A model generated the notes under the pieces. The model saw nothing but the letters and a program-made list of their open reading frames with translations, was not told the DNA's origin and ran no database searches. From the NCBI RefSeq assembly GCF_005280735.1, contig NZ_CP040078.1:124001-188000 (forward strand): DNA of 64,000 nt, given 5' to 3'. The translations under genes and the position numbers were made by a program. Below are positions 8,091-16,896 of this stretch, in pieces. Every line of letters begins with the position of its first letter. The first letter of the stretch is position 1. The stretch comes from Trinickia violacea (GTDB lineage: Bacteria > Pseudomonadota > Gammaproteobacteria > Burkholderiales > Burkholderiaceae).

Positions 8091-8606
8091 TCATTCGACT
8101 ATCAGCCCGTCGACATGGAACGACCCCACGAATACGTCCACGCGCTCCCCGGTCTTGATCAGTCCACCTTTGTTCGAAAACACCATCCAGTACTCCTGAC
8201 CGGTCTCCAGCGGACCGCTCTGGCGCAGCGCGCCGACCTTGTCCATCACCGGGATCTCGAGTAACGCATGGCTCGTCCGCCCGAACATCAAGGCCGTCGC
8301 GGTCTTTTCGCCGAGCGGCCGCGCCGCCACCGGATCCGTCACGCGATAGCTGAAGCGGATCAGGTTGCCCGACGCCGTGCGGCGCGCGCTCAGGTGGTCG
8401 ATGCCCTGCGCCAGCTCGTAGTAGCCCTTCGCGCGCGGCGGCAGGTTCACCGGCGAGTACGGCGACTGCTTCACCGCCGCCCCCGCCGCCTTGTGCGCCG
8501 CGTTCGCACTTTCCTCGCCCGCGGCCGGCTGAAGCACGGCCGCGGCGAGGCAGACACTGCCGGCAATCACCGCTGCCAGCGGCGTCAAGCGGCAACGCTT
8601 GCTCAT
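8091..8606 (-). CDS. Small exported protein of unknown function
   Basis: This is a 171-residue protein with a Sec signal (MSKRCRLTPLAAVIAGSVCLAAAV). The mature part has no motif I recognise; readable stretches are YYELAQGIDHLSARR, LIRFSYRVTDPVAARPL, EYWMVFSNKGGLIKTGERVDVFVG and the ending VDGLIVE, which suggest a compact beta-sandwich. Its ATG overlaps the stop of the giant gene by four bases (ATGA), so the two are translationally coupled and probably made in fixed ratio. By position it may be an accessory or chaperone subunit of the multicopper-oxidase-fold proteins. No function is assigned. Confidence 0.65.
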   Translation of the reverse strand: MSKRCRLTPLAAVIAGSVCLAAAVLQPAAGEESANAAHKAAGAAVKQSPYSPVNLPPRAKGYYELAQGIDHLSARRTASGNLIRFSYRVTDPVAARPLGEKTATALMFGRTSHALLEIPVMDKVGALRQSGPLETGQEYWMVFSNKGGLIKTGERVDVFVGSFHVDGLIVE

Positions 8607-11600
8607 GGCAATGCTCCCAGCGTATTGGCACCCGGCACTGTTGTCTGTGCGGGAGCCAACGGCGTGCCCACCGGCAGCACAGGCAGCACAGGCAGCACCG
8701 GCAGCACAGGCGTCACAGGCAGGGCGGCCGGCGTCAGCGCCTGCAGCAATCCGAACAGCGTCGCCGAATTGCCTCCTCCCAGTGCAAGCGGGTACGGCTG
8801 TCCTGCGGGCTGTCCTGGGAGCAGCCCTGCGAGCACGCCTGGCCTCACGAACTCCACCGCGCCGATGTCGAAGCCACCCAACTGCGGCCTTGCGGTGCCG
8901 AAGATGTCGTGCTTCGGCGAGCCCGCCGGGGTGGCCTTGCCGATTGCCGGCGAGGTCGCCTGGATCGTGTAGTTGCCCAGCAGCACGTTCAGTTGCGTGC
9001 CCGTGCTCGCCTCGTTGAACAGCGACAGCGGACCATACGACATGTTGATCCAGTTGTTGCCTTCGTCCGGCGTCGCCGACGGCAGCAGGCTGAACAACGG
9101 ATTCGGCAGCACCGTGTCGGCAATGCCCGGCGGCACCGTGATGCCGATGCCACCCGCCTCCGGCGGCACGCGCGCACCGTTGCAGTACTGATGCACGACA
9201 CCCGGATTCGAGCCGCTGTTGCTCGCGTTCGGATAGTCGCCGGCGTCGGTCAGGATCGAGTACTGCGGGCTCATCGTCAGCCCGGACCCATGGTTGCTTG
9301 GCCCGGTATCGCCGAACGCACCGATGTCCCAGTAGACCGCCTTCGGATCGCAATAGCCCGTGGTTTGGCCAGCCTGATTCAGCGCCGGATTCAGCGTGAC
9401 CACGTTCTGCAGCCCCGCGATGCCCGGGTCCAGTCCTCCCACTGTGATGTAGAACGTGCGGTTCTGCCAGAACAGGTCATTCGTCAGCACCGGGTTCGAG
9501 AACGTCGTGCAACCCGGGTTACCCGTTGGACACGTCACGTTCGGGTTGGTAAATGCCGCCACCAGGTTCTGCGTATGACGCGCGGCCTCGAGTCCGGCCG
9601 GCTCGTACGTCGACGTCGTGGTCGGCTGGCACGTCGTTTCCGAACCTGACGTCGTGCAGTTCGGCGGCCCGACGTTGGCCTGGCTCGCGGCGGAGGTGTT
9701 GAACAGCACGCCGGCGGAAGCCGTCGAGTCGTTCGAGACGACCGTGTTGTTGATGAAGTTCACGGCCACCGCATCCTGCAGCGACACGCCACCGCCAGCC
9801 CAGCCCGCCACGTTGTTCGCGATGATGTTATTGGTCACGTTCACCACATACCACGTTGCGCTGTTGTTCGGACTGCGTTGCACGTCGGTGCCGTTGACGT
9901 TCTGCAGACGCAGGCCGCCGCCCTTGCCGCTTTCCGCCGTATTGCCGACGATCAGGTTGCCGTCGATCGTGATGCCTGGGCCCACGCCGTCCGAAAGCTG
10001 CGGCGCGCAGTCGACGTCCGTGGTCGCGTTCTCGCAGAAGGTGCCGTCAGGCGGCACGCCCTGAACAATCAGCCCACCGCCGTACGTCGGCAGCGTCGGG
10101 TTGTTGCTCTGATTGAACAGGATCCAGTTGTGCGACAGGTCGCCGTTGTAGCTGAAGCCGAAGTGCGCGACACCGCCGCCGTCACCGCTGCTGATGTTGC
10201 CGCATACCCAGTTGTAGTTGAATTTGTAGTAGTCCGCGCCCGAGCAGAACGTCACCCCTCCGGCCGACGACGGCGTGGTCGAATTGATCTCGTCGCCATA
10301 CGCAGCGTTCGACGTGACCGCGTTGTTATGCACGTTCACGTACGTGTTGTACAGGAACGGCATCTGGGTCACGCCATCCGACGCGATGGTGCCGTCGGGC
10401 ACTTCGACCTGGCCCACGATGATGCCGCCCGAGAGCGTTCCCGCGTTGGCGAAGACACGGTTGTTCGACACCTCCGTGTAGTGGTTCCAGCCATGCAGGT
10501 AGATCCCGCCGCCGCCTTGCGAGCTGTTCGTGAAGGTCATGCCGTCGATGCGCGACGGGTTGCACAGGAAGTTGCTCGGATAGTTGGTGCAATCCGGCGG
10601 ATTCGGCTGGGTCAGGGTCGGGCCCGCAAGCGGCGTGCAGATGCCATTCGCGACGCAGTTCTGGTCCTGTGTCAGCACACCGCCCACCAGTACGTCCTTC
10701 ACGCCCTTGCCGAGCACGGTAATCGCCGCGCCTTCGTACGCGCCCATCAGCGTCGGCTCGATCAGCGTCTCCGCCAGGTTGCCGTTGAGGTTGAAATCCC
10801 AGCCGGAGGTCGGCTCGAACGGAACCCCGTCGATCTTGCGCTGCATCGAGGCCGAGCAACTGTACGTGCCGGTCGGATCGTACGGATTGCTCGCCGAGAT
10901 CAGCCCGCCGTTCAGCGCATCGCCGAACAGGCACCCTATCTGCCTGCGCCACGGGTCGAGCTTGCCCGACGGATGCGGGTTCGCGTCGATCGTCACGGCC
11001 GTCGCACCCACCCCTTGGAGCCGCAGCGGCTTCCACATGACCAGCATCTCCTTGTAGACACCAGGACCGACGATGATCATGTCGCCCGGCGTCGCCTTGT
11101 CGATCGCGGTCTGGATCGCGTTGCCCGTGCTGTTCTCGCCGCTCACGTAGGTGGGCGTCTTGCCGCCGACCGTGACGGTGACCGCATCGATCGAGCGCTT
11201 GCCGTTGGCCGCCGTGATGACGAGCTCGCCGCATTGGGCAGGCGTCGTCACGCCGCGCTGCTGGATCTTGCAGGCCGGCAAAACCGGTACGGTCACCATG
11301 ATCTTGTTGTCGTTCCAGTTTTTCACCACCGCCGGGATGCCCGCGATCGTCACGGTACCCGTTTGCTGGCCGAAGCCGTAGTTGCGCGTGATGAACTTCT
11401 GGTTGAACGGCGCCGCGGTGGCACTCGGACCTGTGTACGCGTTGTTCGGCACTTGCTGCGTGCCGAGCGACGTGATCGTCAGCGTCTTCCCGGCCGCGCT
11501 GACCCACGGGCCCTCGCCGGCGTTGGTGCCGGGGATGTTGTCGCCGGTCACGGTCGAGATTGCCGGTGTGCCGTCCGGGTAGGCGCAGTCGACCTGGTTA

Positions 11601-14600
11601 TACCCTTCCGCGAAGGCCGAGACGGGCACCACCGGCGTATCCATGTACTGCGTCTGTCCGGGCATGAACGGAATCTCGTAGCAGAACTGGCTGTATGCCG
11701 TGTTGTAGAGCGGGTCCTGGATGGTCTGGCCCGGATGCTTCGGGTCGGGCATGTACGGGTCGTTCATGCAAGCGACCATCATCGTCGGCGCGTAGCCCGT
11801 CGGGTTCGGCGGATTGACTTGCCAGGTCGAGTAGGTCAGCCCGTTGAAGATGCCCCACTGGTCCGAATAGGTGCGCGAGATTTCGTTGCCCGCGAAGTCC
11901 TTGAACGACACCGGCACGTTCGGCACCGCGAACTTCTCGCCGAACTGCGGCGAATACGGGTCGAACTCCGACGAGAAGTCGTCCAGCATGAAGCCGGTGT
12001 AGTGCGCGGCAACGTGCGTCGAGCTGAAGATCCAGAACTTCGCCTGCACCGCGCTCTGGTCGGTGAGCTCCACCTCCTTGCGGTCGCACAGATGCCGCGA
12101 TGCCCCCGCGAACGGCGAGACTTCCTGCGAGCCCGGGAACAGGCTGATGTAGTCCGGCACGATCCGCAGATCGCCAACACACGGCCAGAAGCGTTCGATG
12201 TCGCCGGTGTCGCCTTCGGCGTGCGGGCCGGAGCCGAGATTCGAAGTCATGTTCTGCGCGTTGTTGCGGTTGTAAGTGGCGTTCATCGCCGCCTGGTCGG
12301 GCAGGATGTAGACGTCGCCAATCCCGGCGAACTGTTGCGTGACTGGCGCAATGTAGTTGTCGCCGATCAGGATGTTCTTGTCCTCCTCCTTCACCAGTTC
12401 GTAGCCAGGCGGCACGATGATCTCGACCACGTACTTGCCGGGCGGCAGCATCTGCGTACCGTCCTTCGTGGGATTCGCCTGGCAGATCGTGCAGTTCGTG
12501 CCGGCCGGCAGGCCGGTATGCGGGTCGCGACTCGTCACGCTCGGGAACTGGTACATGCCGTCGAACGGCGCCGGCTGCACCTGGTTGAACACGTGCATCC
12601 CGTCATAGCACTTGAACTGCGAATTGTTAGGCAGCGCACGCTGCTGCGGATCGAGCCACATCTTGGTGTTCTGCAGCGTGAAGAAGTACGGATCGCTGGT
12701 GCTCTGGCCGGGACAGTTCATGTTCGGGATGTTGTCCGAACGGAAGCCCTGGGCCCAGTCGTCCCAGCTCGCGGTCTTCGTCGTGTCGACGAGCTTCAGG
12801 CTCGTGGAACCGTCCGCAGCAATGCCTTCCTGGTACAGGTTGACCGTGACGCCCGGCACGTCTGGGGTCCACTTCGTGTGAACCAGCAACATGGGATCGT
12901 CGAACGGGCGCGTCGAGGCATAGACGACTTCGCCCCTGATGCCGCCGTTCTCATTCGCCGCATAGGGCGTCTTGCCGAACTCGATGAACGAGCTCTGGCC
13001 CGAGAAGCCCTGCCAGCCCATTGTGGTCACCCACGGCGGATCGACCCGGCCGGTCGAAGGATTCGAGCCCGAGCGGTCGTTGCAGTCCGCGTCGTTGCAG
13101 TACACCGCGCCCGGCACCCGCAGGTTCGTGGGCAGATGGACCGATTCCAGCGTGTTCGCGAAGTTCGCGGCAATGGTCGACGTGCCGCCGCCCGGCGTGC
13201 CGTCGGGCGGACCGCCCGAGTCGTAGACGACGTGCACGCCCGTCTGCTTGAAGCGGGTCAGGTCGGTATCGACGACGTACCAGTTGAACAACGGGAACTC
13301 CTCGTTGAACGACGCATAGCCGTTCGCGTCCGTGACGTTGAAATCCGAATAGCTGCCGTCGCGGAAACGAATGTTGGTCGGCAGCAACGCGAGACCGGGC
13401 TTGCTCGGATCGCCCACGCCGTTGCCGTTCGTGTCGAGGAATGTCCGCGTATAGAGATTCGTCTGCCACTGAAGCACCGCAATATCTCCGGCGTCCGTTA
13501 TCTGGCCGCCCCCGAGCGTCTGGGCCGATGCGAGCCCGTCGACGATCTGGTCGTTCCACTGGTCGAACACCGTGACGCGGGTAATGCCGGGAGGCAGGCC
13601 CGTGAAGCTGAACGTGCCGTCCGCGTTGCACTTGGTGAACGCGTAGTCTTCGCCGTCCGGATCGCCCACGCTCACGTAGCACTGCGTGAAGCTCAACGGC
13701 TTGCGCGACTGGCTGCCGTACAGGTTCTCGTTGGGCGGACGGCTGTAGTGCAGGTTCGTCACCCGGCCCTTGAGCCCGTTGTTGCAGGTCTGGGTGGCGC
13801 ACAGCAAAGGCAGCCGCGCGTTGATGATCTTCGGGTTGGCGAAGCCGATCGACACGTGGAAGCCCGCCGGTCCGAACTCCTGGAAGTAGGCCGGGCCGCC
13901 GATCTTGATGAACGAGTCGTGAGCCTTCTCTCCGTCCAGCGTGTTCGTCTGCAGCCATTCCTCGCCTCGTGCGATCCGGTCGGCCGCCGGCGTCGCGATA
14001 ATGCCGTATCGGCCAGGCATCAGGTTGGCGATCACCGCCTGGCCGACGAGCGGCGACAGCGTCTTGCCGTCCGACTCGTATTTCGGGCAGGTCGGGATCA
14101 TGCCGACGAGGCCGTCGGTGGATGTCGAAATCGGGCACGCGTTGAGATTCGTGACCGGATCGATCGTGCCTTGCAGCGAATTGGACAATGGCATGTTGAA
14201 CATGTCGTAGGTCATCTGCCCGGTCGGCTGGCCGCTGCCGCCGGCGTCGTCCCACAGCTTGATCTCGAAGCCGCCGAGACCCGGCTCGCGGGCCGAGCCG
14301 AAGGTATCGGTGCCGCCGCTCACGTCCACTTCGCCGTTGAGCGGCGCATCGTCCTCGAACACGAACACCGAAACCTTCGCAGTCGGGAACGGCGACTCTT
14401 CCAGCAGCACGTTGACCGAGTTCTGTCCGGGCGCGATCGGCGCGCCTCCCATGCCGTTGCCGCACTTGCCCGTGCCCGGCGCGAAGTTCGCGACGGTCGG
14501 ACAGTCTTGGGCGATGGAGAACTGCCGCTGCGGACCTGTGGGGTTGCTCGGATCGACCGGCTGCGGATTGCCGCCGCCGTTCGTGAACGAGTTGTAGGCG

Positions 14601-16879
14601 TTGCCCGGCAAGATCGAGATGTAATAGTGCTTGGTCGGATCGAGCGCCACCTGCGACGGATCCACCGGCACCTGTTGCGCCGCGGTTGTCCGGCATACGC
14701 CGTTGCCGACATCGCACACCGCCGGCTTGTGGGTCTGGCTGACCGGATCGTAGACCGTCTGGCCCGATTCGCATGCGGCGACGCCGACACAGCCCGCCGC
14801 CACCACCGGCATGTAGCTCGTGTGGAAGTTCGCGCCGAGACTCGGCACCGGCAAGGGCGGACACGTCTTCGGACGCGTGGTCGAGTTCACCTGGCAGGCG
14901 GGATCGATCTGGAACGTACGGTCTTCCTCGATGATCCAGCGGTAGTCGCTGATCTTCACCGGCGTGTTGCCCGGTTGCGCGCTAGGCGCATCCAGCACGT
15001 TGACGACGAGTCCGCTGCCGCCCTTGAAGGTCACCGTCACAGTCGCCGCCTTGCTCGCCGTGTTCTGCGCATTCACCGCCTGGTACTGGAATGTCACGTT
15101 GGCGTTCGCACTACTGCCGACCGGCGCCGTCGTCGGCGTCGCCGTGAACGAGCCGTCCGGATTCAGCGTAACGGAGCCGCCCGTCGGGGTGCCGACCAGA
15201 GTCGCGCTCAGCTGCAGTCCACCTGGATCGCTGGCGTACGCGAGCACGCCGGGCTCGCTGATCTGCAGACGCGATGCGATGTTGCTCGTATAGGCGGCGT
15301 TGCCGGCCGTGGGCGGTCCGGACAGACACCCGTTGCCCGACGTGCACGCGGCGAGCATCACCGTCGCGAAGACGTTCGTATTGCCGTTCGCCTGGTACTG
15401 GAAGCTGTCGGCTGTCGTGCCGGCATTGGGTGTGTAGACGAACGTGCCGTCCGGGTTCAGCGTGAGCGCGCCGCCCGTCGGCGCTGTCTTCAGTTGCACG
15501 CCGTATACGTTGACGTCCTTCGCCATCACGCCTCTCGCCGGGTCGGACACGGTCAGCGTCTTGCCGGGAACGAAGTAATACGTGGAACCGGTGGCTGACG
15601 CGTTCGCCACGGCGGCGGCGGCCGCCGCAGTGGCGTTGTTGACGCTGATGTAGCCCTGCATGCCGCCGTCGCGCGCGTTGTTCGTCGACAGGCTCAGCTG
15701 GCGATCGAACACCGGCAGCGCGGAAGCGCTTGCCGGCGGCAGGTTGACCAGCGCGTCGTACGTCTTGCCGGCCGCCATGAACACTTCCGACTGAATGCGC
15801 GGATTGCCGGGCAGCACGTTGCCGTCCTCGGCGATCAACGCGAAGCCGGACACCGGCGAGGTGCCCGTTTGCGCGCCGATCACCGCCGGCACGTGCATGC
15901 GCAGACCCGCGTTGACAAAGCGCAGCATGACCGGCCCGGTGGTCGCGGTGCTCGTGGCGGCGAACGTCGAAGCGCCCGGTTGGGTCCGGTCGAACGAGAC
16001 GCCGTTGATCAGGTAGTAACGCGGATCGTAGTTCACCGTGGGCGGATAGCAGGTGCCGAACGAGGTCGACTTCGAATCGCCGCAGCCGCCCGGCTGCCCG
16101 GACCAGGCTAGGGTTTCGCTAAAGCCCGGGGTCGCGACCGCGGCGGCGACCGCAGTGTTCTGCGCCGGATCGATTTCGCTCAGCACGAGCGGCACGTCGG
16201 TGTCATAGCTGATGTTCGGATAGGCTTGCGCGGGCGTCGTGCCGTTGGCCGGCGTTCTTACCACCAGTACGCCATAAAGGCCCATCGGCCCCTGGATCGA
16301 CGGATGCGTGCCCGACTCGATCAGATAGGTGCCAGGGTTCAGGTTGTTCCACGTAAGCGCGGTGGTGCTCCCATGCGCCACTTCGGTGGCGAACGACTGC
16401 ACGCGGGGCGCTTGCGCCGGCGGCGTGAAGGTCGCGCCGCCAGGCGCGGCGCCGGCGATCGGCCACGTGGTCGCGGTCTGCGTCGGGTGTGTCGGGCTCG
16501 GCATGCTCGTCGCCGTCGTGCCCAGGCCGCCGCCCAGCTGACCGACGACGACGAGCGAGGTCGGCACGGAGCCCGGCAAGCTGTTGGTGAGATTGATCGT
16601 GAGCGGCCCTGGCGGCACCGTGATCACCACGGGCGACCAGTTCGCTCCAGCCCCGGGGTTCGCGGCCGCGCACGCGGCGGGCGCGGCTGCCGCCGCGGAG
16701 CAGGTGTAGCCCCACATCGGCACGGACTGCCCGTCCGGCAGCACGGCAGTGCTGGCCTTCGCCGTCAGACTGACGGCAGCCTGGGCGAATGCCGTCCCGC
16801 TCGCAGTCAGCAAAACGGAAACCGCAATCCCGGCCTTAAGCATCCCTAACAGGTTTGCATTGAGTGTGGTGGATCTCAT
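8603..16879 (-). CDS. Giant exported protein: cupredoxin-like N-terminus, SdrD-B-like repeats, IPT and beta-helix domains
   Basis: This is a 2758-residue protein with signal peptide MRSTTLNANLLGMLKAGIAV... Residues about 35-430 follow the multicopper oxidase fold (PPGPLTINLTN, GTYLIESGTHPSIQGPMGLYG, VMLRFVNAGLRMHVPAV), but the copper-ligand His pairs are mostly lost (LIESGTH where WYHSH is usual; no HCH motif). Then come immunoglobulin-like segments (GTFVYTPNAG, GSFTATPTT), several SdrD-B/carboxypeptidase-regulatory-like domains (TRTFLDTNGNGVGD), an IPT/TIG-like part (GTVTIAGIPAVVKNW), a pectate-lyase/NosD-like right-handed beta-helix (GPGVYKEMLV..., many N-x-I/V rungs) and a C-terminus with DIGAVEF, as in choice-of-anchor repeat proteins, then a VLP-repeat tail. 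It is probably extracellular or surface-bound. GGGGAGAAACGCA precedes the ATG, 17 bases after the previous stop. Confidence 0.8.
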   Translation of the reverse strand: MRSTTLNANLLGMLKAGIAVSVLLTASGTAFAQAAVSLTAKASTAVLPDGQSVPMWGYTCSAAAAAPAACAAANPGAGANWSPVVITVPPGPLTINLTNSLPGSVPTSLVVVGQLGGGLGTTATSMPSPTHPTQTATTWPIAGAAPGGATFTPPAQAPRVQSFATEVAHGSTTALTWNNLNPGTYLIESGTHPSIQGPMGLYGVLVVRTPANGTTPAQAYPNISYDTDVPLVLSEIDPAQNTAVAAAVATPGFSETLAWSGQPGGCGDSKSTSFGTCYPPTVNYDPRYYLINGVSFDRTQPGASTFAATSTATTGPVMLRFVNAGLRMHVPAVIGAQTGTSPVSGFALIAEDGNVLPGNPRIQSEVFMAAGKTYDALVNLPPASASALPVFDRQLSLSTNNARDGGMQGYISVNNATAAAAAAVANASATGSTYYFVPGKTLTVSDPARGVMAKDVNVYGVQLKTAPTGGALTLNPDGTFVYTPNAGTTADSFQYQANGNTNVFATVMLAACTSGNGCLSGPPTAGNAAYTSNIASRLQISEPGVLAYASDPGGLQLSATLVGTPTGGSVTLNPDGSFTATPTTAPVGSSANANVTFQYQAVNAQNTASKAATVTVTFKGGSGLVVNVLDAPSAQPGNTPVKISDYRWIIEEDRTFQIDPACQVNSTTRPKTCPPLPVPSLGANFHTSYMPVVAAGCVGVAACESGQTVYDPVSQTHKPAVCDVGNGVCRTTAAQQVPVDPSQVALDPTKHYYISILPGNAYNSFTNGGGNPQPVDPSNPTGPQRQFSIAQDCPTVANFAPGTGKCGNGMGGAPIAPGQNSVNVLLEESPFPTAKVSVFVFEDDAPLNGEVDVSGGTDTFGSAREPGLGGFEIKLWDDAGGSGQPTGQMTYDMFNMPLSNSLQGTIDPVTNLNACPISTSTDGLVGMIPTCPKYESDGKTLSPLVGQAVIANLMPGRYGIIATPAADRIARGEEWLQTNTLDGEKAHDSFIKIGGPAYFQEFGPAGFHVSIGFANPKIINARLPLLCATQTCNNGLKGRVTNLHYSRPPNENLYGSQSRKPLSFTQCYVSVGDPDGEDYAFTKCNADGTFSFTGLPPGITRVTVFDQWNDQIVDGLASAQTLGGGQITDAGDIAVLQWQTNLYTRTFLDTNGNGVGDPSKPGLALLPTNIRFRDGSYSDFNVTDANGYASFNEEFPLFNWYVVDTDLTRFKQTGVHVVYDSGGPPDGTPGGGTSTIAANFANTLESVHLPTNLRVPGAVYCNDADCNDRSGSNPSTGRVDPPWVTTMGWQGFSGQSSFIEFGKTPYAANENGGIRGEVVYASTRPFDDPMLLVHTKWTPDVPGVTVNLYQEGIAADGSTSLKLVDTTKTASWDDWAQGFRSDNIPNMNCPGQSTSDPYFFTLQNTKMWLDPQQRALPNNSQFKCYDGMHVFNQVQPAPFDGMYQFPSVTSRDPHTGLPAGTNCTICQANPTKDGTQMLPPGKYVVEIIVPPGYELVKEEDKNILIGDNYIAPVTQQFAGIGDVYILPDQAAMNATYNRNNAQNMTSNLGSGPHAEGDTGDIERFWPCVGDLRIVPDYISLFPGSQEVSPFAGASRHLCDRKEVELTDQSAVQAKFWIFSSTHVAAHYTGFMLDDFSSEFDPYSPQFGEKFAVPNVPVSFKDFAGNEISRTYSDQWGIFNGLTYSTWQVNPPNPTGYAPTMMVACMNDPYMPDPKHPGQTIQDPLYNTAYSQFCYEIPFMPGQTQYMDTPVVPVSAFAEGYNQVDCAYPDGTPAISTVTGDNIPGTNAGEGPWVSAAGKTLTITSLGTQQVPNNAYTGPSATAAPFNQKFITRNYGFGQQTGTVTIAGIPAVVKNWNDNKIMVTVPVLPACKIQQRGVTTPAQCGELVITAANGKRSIDAVTVTVGGKTPTYVSGENSTGNAIQTAIDKATPGDMIIVGPGVYKEMLVMWKPLRLQGVGATAVTIDANPHPSGKLDPWRRQIGCLFGDALNGGLISASNPYDPTGTYSCSASMQRKIDGVPFEPTSGWDFNLNGNLAETLIEPTLMGAYEGAAITVLGKGVKDVLVGGVLTQDQNCVANGICTPLAGPTLTQPNPPDCTNYPSNFLCNPSRIDGMTFTNSSQGGGGIYLHGWNHYTEVSNNRVFANAGTLSGGIIVGQVEVPDGTIASDGVTQMPFLYNTYVNVHNNAVTSNAAYGDEINSTTPSSAGGVTFCSGADYYKFNYNWVCGNISSGDGGGVAHFGFSYNGDLSHNWILFNQSNNPTLPTYGGGLIVQGVPPDGTFCENATTDVDCAPQLSDGVGPGITIDGNLIVGNTAESGKGGGLRLQNVNGTDVQRSPNNSATWYVVNVTNNIIANNVAGWAGGGVSLQDAVAVNFINNTVVSNDSTASAGVLFNTSAASQANVGPPNCTTSGSETTCQPTTTSTYEPAGLEAARHTQNLVAAFTNPNVTCPTGNPGCTTFSNPVLTNDLFWQNRTFYITVGGLDPGIAGLQNVVTLNPALNQAGQTTGYCDPKAVYWDIGAFGDTGPSNHGSGLTMSPQYSILTDAGDYPNASNSGSNPGVVHQYCNGARVPPEAGGIGITVPPGIADTVLPNPLFSLLPSATPDEGNNWINMSYGPLSLFNEASTGTQLNVLLGNYTIQATSPAIGKATPAGSPKHDIFGTARPQLGGFDIGAVEFVRPGVLAGLLPGQPAGQPYPLALGGGNSATLFGLLQALTPAALPVTPVLPVLPVLPVLPVGTPLAPAQTTVPGANTLGALP
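8673..8717. repeat. Five tandem nonamers (GGCAGCACA type)
   Basis: There are five nonamer units, four nearly identical and one diverged (GGCGTCACA). They encode the Val-Leu-Pro tail near the C-terminus of the giant protein. This is an in-frame minisatellite, likely variable between strains. Confidence 0.85.
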
Positions 16880-16896
16880 TGCGTTTCTCCCCGCCT

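Noticed and set aside
7176..8717. Short tandem repeats as a CRISPR array
   Set aside because: The units are 6 or 9 bases, directly adjacent and in coding frame; there are no spacers.
8091..9353. A longer start for the small exported protein
   Set aside because: The upstream part overlaps the giant gene out of frame; the ATG at 8606 gives a clean signal peptide and a coupled overlap.
9878..15598. A 1906-codon open frame on the plus strand
   Set aside because: It lies wholly antisense to the giant exported protein gene, is extremely rich in Arg, Val and His, and shows no domain. In GC-rich DNA the reverse frame of a long gene often stays open.
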